Source: Pokkaliibacter sp046614695
GTDB taxonomy: Bacteria; Pseudomonadota; Gammaproteobacteria; Pseudomonadales; Balneatricaceae
DNA: 21,052 nucleotides
Reading direction: 5' to 3'
Assembly: GCF_046614695.1 (NCBI RefSeq)
Contig: NZ_JBKKHQ010000006.1
Location: forward strand, 1-21,052
Of this stretch, positions 15,185 to 21,052 are shown piece after piece. Under the pieces are notes generated by a model. It was not told the origin of the DNA, searched no databases, and saw only the letters and a list, made by a program, of their open reading frames with translations. Numbering within the stretch: position 1 is the first letter of the stretch; every line of letters starts with the position of its first letter. Made by a program: the position numbers and the translations under genes.

Positions 15185-15207
15185 AAAAAAAGACGCTTTC
15201 GCGTCTT
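15185..15207 (-). terminator. tRNA-Leu terminator
   Basis: On the minus strand AAGACGC and GCGTCTT (15207-15201 and 15196-15190) form a 7-bp stem with a GAAA tetraloop. A run of T follows (15190-15185). It lies 9 bases beyond the CCA end of the tRNA. Confidence 0.9.
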
Positions 15208-15215
15208 CTTAAGTA

Positions 15216-15302
15216 TGGTGCCGAAGGTGGGACTCGAACCCACACGTTGTCGCCAACGCCGGATTTTGAATCCGGTGCGTCTACCAATTCCGCCACTTCG
15301 GC
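15216..15302 (-). tRNA. tRNA-Leu (anticodon CAA)
   Basis: This 87-base gene has acceptor stem GCCGAAG/CTTCGGC and encoded ACCA at the 3' end (15216-15219). The anticodon stem CCGGA/TCCGG holds the loop TTCAAAA, giving anticodon CAA (15266-15268), which reads UUG codons. The D-loop reads AATTGGTAGAC. The long variable arm GTTGGCGACAACGT marks a class II tRNA. The T-arm is GTGGG-TTCGAGT-CCCAC. It lies beside the queuosine genes, but leucine tRNAs do not carry queuosine, so the adjacency has no evident functional meaning. Confidence 0.97.
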
Positions 15303-15313
15303 AATGGGGCCGC

Positions 15314-15341
15314 ATTATAGAATTTCGCTGAACCGAGTCAA
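15314..15341 (-). promoter_or_regulatory. tRNA-Leu promoter
   Basis: On the minus strand TTGACT (15341-15336) and a perfect TATAAT (15319-15314) are separated by 16 bases. The GC-rich discriminator GCGGCCCC follows, as expected for a stable-RNA promoter under stringent control. Transcription would begin a few bases before the mature tRNA. Confidence 0.85.
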
Positions 15342-15486
15342 ATGGTTTTTTACCTGGGAGTGAAAACAGTGGGTAATTGCTGCGGCTGACTTGTGATTTA
15401 AGGAAATGCCACAATCTTCTTTTCGCTCCCATGCGCTGTTGTTGGGCTTTAGTGGCCCCAAGGTTCAGCTAGAGGCGCAGATACAG

Positions 15487-15527
15487 TACAATGCCCGGCC
15501 GCCGTCACTGTCGACGGCGTTCTTTTG
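15487..15527 (+). promoter_or_regulatory. queA promoter -10 and leader hairpin
   Basis: TACAAT (15487-15492) is a good -10, but the -35 is weak (TTCAGC at 15464). Immediately downstream CGCCGTC (15500-15506) pairs with GACGGCG (15513-15519) around ACTGTC, followed by TTCTTTT. The hairpin would start at about the first transcribed base. It may stabilise the 5' end or attenuate transcription. Confidence 0.5.
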
Positions 15528-15541
15528 TAGTTAGGTGAACA

Positions 15542-16594
15542 ATGCAGGTTAGCGATTTTCATTTTGACTTGCCGGATGAGCTGATTGCTCGCTATCCCAT
15601 GGCTGAGCGCAGCGCAAGCCGCTTGCTATGTCTGGACGGTCAAACCGGTGACTGCCACCTGCGGATCTTTCGTGATCTGCTGGATCTGGTCACTGAGAAG
15701 GATTTGCTGGTCTTCAACAATACCCGGGTTATACCGGCTCGCCTCTTTGGCCAGAAAGCCAGTGGTGGTAAGGTCGAAGTGCTGGTGGAGCGTGTGCTGG
15801 ATGAGCATCGTGTTCTTGCGCATGTTCGAGCCAGTAAGTCCCCCAAAGAAGGCTCTCTGCTGCAGTTGGAGGGAGGTGTTGAAGCTGAAATGGTCGCGCG
15901 CCATGATGCGCTGTTTGAGTTGCGCTTTCTTGGCGAAGACGCCGTTCTGAACGTGTTGGAGCAAGTGGGGCATATCCCGCTGCCGCCTTACATGACGCGT
16001 GACGATGAGCTTTCAGATCGTGAACGGTACCAGACGGTTTACAACGAGAAGCCTGGAGCCGTGGCAGCACCGACTGCAGGCCTGCATTTTGATGAGCAGT
16101 TATTAGCAGCACTCAAAAGTAAAGGTGTCGAGTTTGCCTTTGTCACTCTGCATGTCGGTGCGGGTACTTTTCAGCCTGTGCGCGTTGACAAGATTGAAGA
16201 GCATCACATGCACAGCGAATACCTCGAAGTGTCCGAAGAAGTCTGTGATGCGGTGAAGAGAACGCGCGCTCGAGGCGGGCGAGTTATCGCAGTGGGAACC
16301 ACCAGTGTTCGTTCGCTGGAGAGCGCTTCACGATCCGGTGAAATTGCGCCTTATCAGGGCGATACCGATATTTTCATCTATCCCGGTTATCGCTTTAACA
16401 GTGTTGATGCGCTGATTACTAATTTCCACCTGCCTGAGTCGACACTGCTGATGCTTGTGTCGGCGCTGGCTGGCTATGATCACATTATGAAGGCTTATCG
16501 CCTGGCCGTTGAGGAGCGTATGCGCTTCTTCAGCTATGGCGATGCGATGTTTATTAGTCGCCCCCAGGCCGGGGCGCAAGTGAGTACCTCATGA
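15542..16594 (+). CDS. queA: tRNA preQ1(34) S-adenosylmethionine ribosyltransferase-isomerase
   Basis: QueA transfers and isomerises the ribosyl part of S-adenosylmethionine onto preQ1 at tRNA position 34, making epoxyqueuosine in Asp, Asn, His and Tyr tRNAs. It has 350 residues (E. coli 356). The opening MQVSDFHFDLPDELIARYP is the family start. VFNNTRVIPARL, AAPTAGLHFDEQLLAAL, FVTLHVGAGTFQPVR, GTTSVRSLES and NFHLPESTLLMLVSA are QueA blocks. AGGTG lies six bases before the ATG. The stop overlaps the tgt start as ATGA. It heads a queA-tgt-yajC-secDF block common in gammaproteobacteria. Confidence 0.97.
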   Translation: MQVSDFHFDLPDELIARYPMAERSASRLLCLDGQTGDCHLRIFRDLLDLVTEKDLLVFNNTRVIPARLFGQKASGGKVEVLVERVLDEHRVLAHVRASKSPKEGSLLQLEGGVEAEMVARHDALFELRFLGEDAVLNVLEQVGHIPLPPYMTRDDELSDRERYQTVYNEKPGAVAAPTAGLHFDEQLLAALKSKGVEFAFVTLHVGAGTFQPVRVDKIEEHHMHSEYLEVSEEVCDAVKRTRARGGRVIAVGTTSVRSLESASRSGEIAPYQGDTDIFIYPGYRFNSVDALITNFHLPESTLLMLVSALAGYDHIMKAYRLAVEERMRFFSYGDAMFISRPQAGAQVSTS

Positions 16595-17721
16595 CCCGTT
16601 CTTGTTACATGCAATTTGAGTTGCTGGCAGAGGAAGGTCAGGCCCGTCGTGGCCGACTGACATTTCCTCGTGGTGTCGTCGAGACGCCCGCCTTCATGCC
16701 TGTAGGCACCTATGGCACGGTAAAGGGGATGCTGCCCCGTGATATCGAAGAAATTGGTGCCGATATCATTCTGGGTAATACCTTCCACCTGATGCTGCGC
16801 CCCGGAACGGAAATCATCAAAAAGCACGGTGGTCTGCATGAGTTTAACCAGTGGTCTAAGCCGATTCTCACCGATTCTGGTGGTTTTCAGGTTTTCAGTC
16901 TGGGGAAAATGCGCAAGATCACCGAGCAGGGCGTTACCTTCCGCTCGCCGGTCAATGGTGAAAAGGTTGAGCTGACACCTGAGCGCTCTATGGAAGTTCA
17001 GCGTGATCTTGGCTCTGATGTCGTGATGATTTTTGATGAGTGCACGCCGTATCCGGCGACGGAGCGTCAGGCCGCCGAGTCCATGCGCCTCTCTTTGCGT
17101 TGGGCCAAGCGCAGTAAAGCCGCCCACGGTGATAATCCCGCTGCCCTTTTTGGCATTGTGCAGGGTGGAATGTATGAATATCTGCGGGATGAGTCTCTGG
17201 CTGGACTAACTGACATCGGCTTCGATGGTTATGCCATTGGTGGCCTGTCAGTGGGTGAACCCAAAGATGACATGATGCGTATTCTTGCCCATACCGCCCC
17301 GCAAATGCCGAAAGACCGGCCCCGCTATCTGATGGGAGTGGGTCGTCCGGAGGACTTGGTGGAGGGTGTTCGTCGTGGTGTGGACATGTTTGACTGTGTC
17401 ATGCCAACGCGAAATGCCCGTAATGGTCATCTCTTTACCTCGGAAGGCGTGATTAAAATCCGTAATGCCAAGCACCGTGAAGATACCGGTACTCTGGATC
17501 CTCAGTGTGATTGCTATACCTGCCGTAACTTCAGTCGCGCATATCTCCATCATCTAGACAAATGTGGTGAAATGCTCGCCGCACAGCTCAATACCATCCA
17601 CAATCTGCGGTATTATCAGACACTTATGGCTGGATTGCGTGGTGCTATTGAAGCGGGTAAATTGGGCGACTTCGTGGATGATTTCTACCAGCGCCGTGGT
17701 ATGACCACGCCGCCTTTATAA
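16591..17721 (+). CDS. tgt: tRNA-guanine transglycosylase
   Basis: Tgt exchanges guanine 34 for preQ1 in GUN-anticodon tRNAs, the step before QueA. There are 376 residues from the ATG at 16591, which overlaps the queA stop. A second ATG at 16609 matches the usual family start but has no ribosome site, so coupled initiation at 16591 is preferred. The catalytic acid is Asp95 in DSGGFQVFSLGKM. The nucleophile is the first Asp of GVDMFDCVMPTRNARNG. Zinc is bound by CDCYTCRNFSRAYLHH and the following His in NTIHNLRYYQ. All key residues are present. Confidence 0.98.
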   Translation: MTRSCYMQFELLAEEGQARRGRLTFPRGVVETPAFMPVGTYGTVKGMLPRDIEEIGADIILGNTFHLMLRPGTEIIKKHGGLHEFNQWSKPILTDSGGFQVFSLGKMRKITEQGVTFRSPVNGEKVELTPERSMEVQRDLGSDVVMIFDECTPYPATERQAAESMRLSLRWAKRSKAAHGDNPAALFGIVQGGMYEYLRDESLAGLTDIGFDGYAIGGLSVGEPKDDMMRILAHTAPQMPKDRPRYLMGVGRPEDLVEGVRRGVDMFDCVMPTRNARNGHLFTSEGVIKIRNAKHREDTGTLDPQCDCYTCRNFSRAYLHHLDKCGEMLAAQLNTIHNLRYYQTLMAGLRGAIEAGKLGDFVDDFYQRRGMTTPPL

Positions 17722-17749
17722 GTTTTTAACTCTTGTTAGGAGACAACTG

Positions 17750-18085
17750 ATGAGTTGGTTTATTACCCCAGCCTACGCTGCAGAAGCCCCTGCTGGTGGC
17801 GCCCCAGGTGGCGAAATTTTCAACCTGATCTTTCTGGTTGGCTTTGCAGTGATTTTCTACTTCTTTCTGTGGCGTCCACAGTCCAAGCGTCAGAAAGATC
17901 ACAAAAATCTGGTGAATACTCTGGCTAAAGGCGATGAAGTCGTTACCACTGGCGGTATTCTGGGTCGTGTCAGTAAAGTGACCGATGACTATGTTGTGCT
18001 GGCGGTTTCTGACTCCGTCGAGCTCAAACTGCAGAAAGTCTACATTTCTGCCACTTTGCCCAAAGGTACCATCAAGAGTATCTGA
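17750..18085 (+). CDS. yajC: Preprotein translocase subunit YajC
   Basis: YajC is a small single-span membrane protein that associates with SecDF and SecYEG. It has 111 residues. A short N-terminal region with Ala-Gly-Pro precedes one hydrophobic helix at about residues 22-42, then WRPQSKRQKDHKNLVNTLAKGDEVVTTGGILGRV, the family signature, and a small cytoplasmic domain. AGGAG lies seven bases before the ATG. It follows tgt by 28 bases and precedes secD by 70 bases. Confidence 0.96.
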   Translation: MSWFITPAYAAEAPAGGAPGGEIFNLIFLVGFAVIFYFFLWRPQSKRQKDHKNLVNTLAKGDEVVTTGGILGRVSKVTDDYVVLAVSDSVELKLQKVYISATLPKGTIKSI

Positions 18086-18101
18086 TCGGGTTTACGAGAG
18101 C

Positions 18102-18119
18102 AGGCGCCGCGAGGCGCCT
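18102..18119 (+). other. Hairpin between yajC and secD
   Basis: AGGCGCC (18102-18108) pairs with GGCGCCT (18113-18119) around a GCGA tetraloop of the GNRA type. CTTGTGT follows rather than a T run. It could reduce read-through into secDF or protect the upstream mRNA end from decay. Confidence 0.55.
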
Positions 18120-18155
18120 CTTGTGTATCTTAATGACCAGTAAATAGGCAGCTTC

Positions 18156-20045
18156 ATGCTCAACCGTTATCCGTTGTGGAAGTACTTGCTGATTCTGGTG
18201 GTGTTGGTAGTCGCGTGTATTTACGCCGCGCCTAACCTCTATCCAGATGACTACGCCGTCCAGATTACGGCAAGTCGCTCCGGCCAGACTGTGGACGAGG
18301 CGACAATCAAGAAGGCCCAGGCGGCCATTGCTGCTGCCAGTATCGATGTCAAAGGCTCTGAAAGTGATGAAAAAGGTCAGAGCGCTCTGATTCGCCTTAA
18401 CAGTGGTGAAGATCAGCTGGCAGCCCGTGATGCGGTTGCCTCGGCATTAGGGCAAAATTACGTCGTTGCGCTTAACCTGGCGCCGACGACTCCCAAGTGG
18501 CTGAGTGATATCGGCGCTGGGCCCATGAAGCTGGGTCTGGACTTGCGTGGTGGTGTTCACTTCCTGATGGAAGTGGATATGGCTGAAGCCGTCAGTCAGC
18601 GTCTTGATGTCTATCAGGGCGAGATCAAGACCAAGCTGCGTGAGGAGCGTCTTCGCTATAGCCGGGTCGAGCATGACGAAAAAACCGGCAAGTTGCTGAT
18701 CAGCTTCCGCGATGCGGACACCCGTGATCAGGCGCAAAGCGTGCTGGCCAAAGAATATCCTGAGTTTGTTATTACTCCGGAAGGTGAGCAGGACACGTTC
18801 TCCCTGTCGATTAATCTCAGTGAAAAGAATATTCGTGAGATTGAAGACTATGCGATCACCCAGAACCTGACCACCCTGCGTAATCGTGTTAACGAGCTGG
18901 GTGTTGCCGAGCCACTGGTTCAGCGCCAGGGTCGTGATCGTATTGTGGTTGAGTTGCCTGGTATTCAGGATACGGCGGAAGCCAAACGCGTACTTGGCGC
19001 GACAGCTAACCTGGAGTTTCGTCTTGAAGCCAAGCCAGATGCGGCTGCCGGCACCACGGAAAGCTTCCCGTTCCGTGCTGATTCTAACCGCAAGGCCACT
19101 CTCGAACGCGACATCATCATTACCGGTAACAACGTATCCAGTGCGTCCTCATCCTTTGATGAAACGGGTCGTCCGCAGGTTAACGTAAACCTGGATTCTT
19201 CCGGTGGTTCGATGATGAACCGGGTTACAGCCAATGCGATCCAGCGTCGCATGGCTGTGCTCTTTATTGAGCACAAAACTCGCACTACCACCTCAACCGT
19301 TGATGGTGAGCGTGTTGAAAAGCGTATTCCCTATGTAGAGAAATCCATTATTTCTCTGGCGACAATTCAGTCAGCCTTGGGTAACTCCTTCCGCATTACC
19401 GGTCTTGATAGCAGTGCAGAGGCTTCTGAGCTGGCGCTTCTTCTGCGCGCAGGCTCGCTGGCAGCGCCGGTATACATTGTCGAAGAGCGCACCGTTGGAC
19501 CTAGCCTTGGTAAGCAGAACATTCAGAAAGGCGTGTTCTCGGCTGAGGTGGGTCTGGCCGTTGTCGTGCTCTTTATGCTGCTTTACTACCGTACTTTTGG
19601 TCTTATCGCCAATATTGCCCTGGGACTTAATATCGCGATCCTGATTGCGGTGATGTCGATTCTTTCCTCGACGCTCACTTTGCCAGGTATTGCCGGTATC
19701 GTATTGACGATGGGTATGGCGGTGGATGCGAACGTACTGATCTTCTCGCGTATAAAAGAAGAACTGGCAAATCGTGCTCCGGTTCAGATGGCAATACATG
19801 CGGGTTATGAGCGAGCGTTCACCACCATTCTTGATGCTAACCTCACGACCTTGCTGGTTGGCCTGATTCTGTTCTTTATGGGCAGCGGTCCGGTCAAAGG
19901 CTTCGCGGTTACCTTGTCGATCGGTATCGTGACCTCGATGTTCACAGCCATCATGGTGACGCGTGCGCTGGTTAACATTTTCTATGGTGGTCGCAAGCGA
20001 TCTTCGCTGCCGATTTGGCCAATCTTTATGAAGAAGGGAGGCTGA
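18156..20045 (+). CDS. secD: Protein translocase subunit SecD
   Basis: SecD with SecF uses the proton motive force to help release proteins on the periplasmic side of SecYEG. It has 629 residues (E. coli 615). One N-terminal membrane helix spans residues 10-26. The family motif GPMKLGLDLRGGVHFLMEVD lies near residue 120. A large periplasmic region extends to about 460. Five helices follow, carrying GIVLTMGMAVDANVLIFSRIKEEL, where the Asp is the conserved proton-path residue. RSSLPIWPIFMKKGG ends the protein. The ATG at 18156 is preceded by TAGGCAG. Confidence 0.97.
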   Translation: MLNRYPLWKYLLILVVLVVACIYAAPNLYPDDYAVQITASRSGQTVDEATIKKAQAAIAAASIDVKGSESDEKGQSALIRLNSGEDQLAARDAVASALGQNYVVALNLAPTTPKWLSDIGAGPMKLGLDLRGGVHFLMEVDMAEAVSQRLDVYQGEIKTKLREERLRYSRVEHDEKTGKLLISFRDADTRDQAQSVLAKEYPEFVITPEGEQDTFSLSINLSEKNIREIEDYAITQNLTTLRNRVNELGVAEPLVQRQGRDRIVVELPGIQDTAEAKRVLGATANLEFRLEAKPDAAAGTTESFPFRADSNRKATLERDIIITGNNVSSASSSFDETGRPQVNVNLDSSGGSMMNRVTANAIQRRMAVLFIEHKTRTTTSTVDGERVEKRIPYVEKSIISLATIQSALGNSFRITGLDSSAEASELALLLRAGSLAAPVYIVEERTVGPSLGKQNIQKGVFSAEVGLAVVVLFMLLYYRTFGLIANIALGLNIAILIAVMSILSSTLTLPGIAGIVLTMGMAVDANVLIFSRIKEELANRAPVQMAIHAGYERAFTTILDANLTTLLVGLILFFMGSGPVKGFAVTLSIGIVTSMFTAIMVTRALVNIFYGGRKRSSLPIWPIFMKKGG

Positions 20046-20047
20046 TC

Positions 20048-20968
20048 ATGGCAACGGCTAAGAAAGTCATCGACTTTATGAAGCTGCGACATCTGTTCGC
20101 AGCCCTGTCTCTGGCAGTGACTTTATTGGGTGTAGGCTCGATTGCTGTCAAAGGCTTTAGCTTCGGTTTGGACTTTACCGGAGGCACCCGTATTGAGGTG
20201 ACCTTTGATAAGGATCAGGACCTTGAGAAATTGCGTAATGCGCTCTCTGCTCAGGGGCTGGATAAAGCAGTAGTCCAGAGTTATGGCACTTTGCGTGACA
20301 TCGTTGTACGTGTGCCCAGCGCTGATCAGGCTAAAGTGAGTGATGAAGTAGTTGAGTCACTGAAAGCCGTCGATAGCTCTGTCACTCTTAAGCAGACGGA
20401 GTTCGTCGGACCTCAGGTAGGTGATGAGCTGAAAGAGAAGGGCGGTCTTGGCATGCTGCTGGCGCTGGGTGGTGTCATGCTGTATGTTGCTGCGCGTTTC
20501 CAGTTCAAGTTCTCCTTTGCGGCCGTGCTCTCGCTGGTGCACGACGTGCTGGTGGTGCTGGGTGTCTTCTCGCTGTTTCAGATTGAATTTGATCTGACGG
20601 TTCTTGCGGCGGTGCTGGCGGTGATCGGCTACTCCCTCAACGACTCGATTGTCGTGGCTGACCGTATCCGTGAAAACTTCCGCAAAATGCGCAAGGCCTC
20701 ACCGCTGGAAGTGGTGAATGGAGCGATGACGGACACACTGGGTCGTACTACCATCACTTCCTTGACCACCTGGCTGGTTGTCTGGGCGCTATTCCTCTTT
20801 GGTGGGGATATGATCCACGGCTTTGCGCTGGCGCTGTTGGTCGGTATCGGTGTTGGTACTTACTCTTCAGTCTACGTCTGCGCCAGTCTTTTGATTTATC
20901 TGAAAGTCTCTCGTGAAGATCTGCTGCCTCCTGTGAAAGAAGGCAATGAGGCAGATGAGCTGCCTTAA
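20048..20968 (+). CDS. secF: Protein translocase subunit SecF
   Basis: The SecD partner, 306 residues from the ATG at 20048. It starts two bases after the secD stop, with GGGAGG six bases upstream, so the two are co-transcribed and probably coupled. A first helix is near residues 17-36. GFSFGLDFTGGTRIEV is the family's counterpart of the SecD GLDLRGG motif. A small periplasmic domain follows, then helices containing VIGYSLNDSIVVADRIREN with the conserved Asp. An earlier TTG (20015) lies inside secD and is rejected. Confidence 0.97.
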   Translation: MATAKKVIDFMKLRHLFAALSLAVTLLGVGSIAVKGFSFGLDFTGGTRIEVTFDKDQDLEKLRNALSAQGLDKAVVQSYGTLRDIVVRVPSADQAKVSDEVVESLKAVDSSVTLKQTEFVGPQVGDELKEKGGLGMLLALGGVMLYVAARFQFKFSFAAVLSLVHDVLVVLGVFSLFQIEFDLTVLAAVLAVIGYSLNDSIVVADRIRENFRKMRKASPLEVVNGAMTDTLGRTTITSLTTWLVVWALFLFGGDMIHGFALALLVGIGVGTYSSVYVCASLLIYLKVSREDLLPPVKEGNEADELP

Positions 20969-20989
20969 TATCAGCACCTTAACGAGTCT

Positions 20990-21014
20990 AAAAAGCGCCT
21001 TCGGGCGCTTTTTT
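20990..21014 (+). terminator. secDF terminator
   Basis: AAAAAGCGCC (20990-20999) pairs with GGCGCTTTTT (21004-21013) around the stable loop TTCG, with a further T. It ends the queA-tgt-yajC-secD-secF block. The last 38 bases of the window hold no recognisable feature. Confidence 0.92.
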
Positions 21015-21052
21015 ATTTGACGAGGGATCTTGTCAGGACGAATGCTGACCAC

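Noticed and set aside
16534..17127. 197-codon ORF opposite queA/tgt
   Set aside because: It crosses two well-supported genes on the other strand and resembles no known protein.

Overview
The window reads as ordinary chromosomal DNA of a free-living gammaproteobacterium. The clues are the pepA-holC-valS order, a divergent lptF-lptG pair, the queA-tgt-yajC-secD-secF block, a phasin-like gene and moderate GC content. The overall look is Oceanospirillales-like (marine), but the genus cannot be fixed from sequence reading alone. No insertion sequence, prophage, CRISPR array or defence island is visible.

Layout, left to right. (1) Positions 1-663, minus strand: the 5' part of a gene for a GIY-YIG-like protein whose C-terminal half carries two Ala-Glu dipeptide tracts encoded by hexanucleotide microsatellites; it runs off the left edge. 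(2) Positions 664-1207: divergent promoters, a possible small RNA ending in an orphan intrinsic terminator, and the metN promoter with two inverted repeats. (3) Positions 1208-3875: metN-metI-metQ, a methionine ABC importer, closed by a strong terminator. (4) Positions 3953-4738: a glutaredoxin-like/MauE-DoxX-like membrane fusion. (5) Positions 4766-9463, minus strand: a GNAT acetyltransferase, a YhiN/BaiN-like flavoprotein and valS. (6) Positions 9464-10243: an unusually long intergenic stretch and an unrecognised 72-residue gene on the plus strand, which split the usual holC-valS neighbourhood. (7) Positions 10295-12304, minus strand: holC and pepA with a terminator between them. (8) Positions 12462-14635: lptF-lptG, divergent from pepA. 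(9) Positions 14771-15302: a phasin-like gene and, on the minus strand, a tRNA-Leu(CAA) gene with its own promoter and terminator. (10) Positions 15542-21014: queA-tgt-yajC-secD-secF, ending in a UUCG-loop terminator.

Functionally the window combines methionine uptake (MetNIQ), translation (ValS, tRNA-Leu, queuosine modification by QueA/Tgt), DNA replication (HolC), peptide turnover (PepA) and envelope biogenesis (LptFG, SecDF-YajC). Most of it is conserved core genome. I see no convincing new multi-gene system. The best leads are the repeat-bearing GIY-YIG-like protein at the left edge, the structured small-RNA candidate at about 768-960, the hairpins and palindromes in the metN and queA leaders, and the anomalous valS-holC gap.
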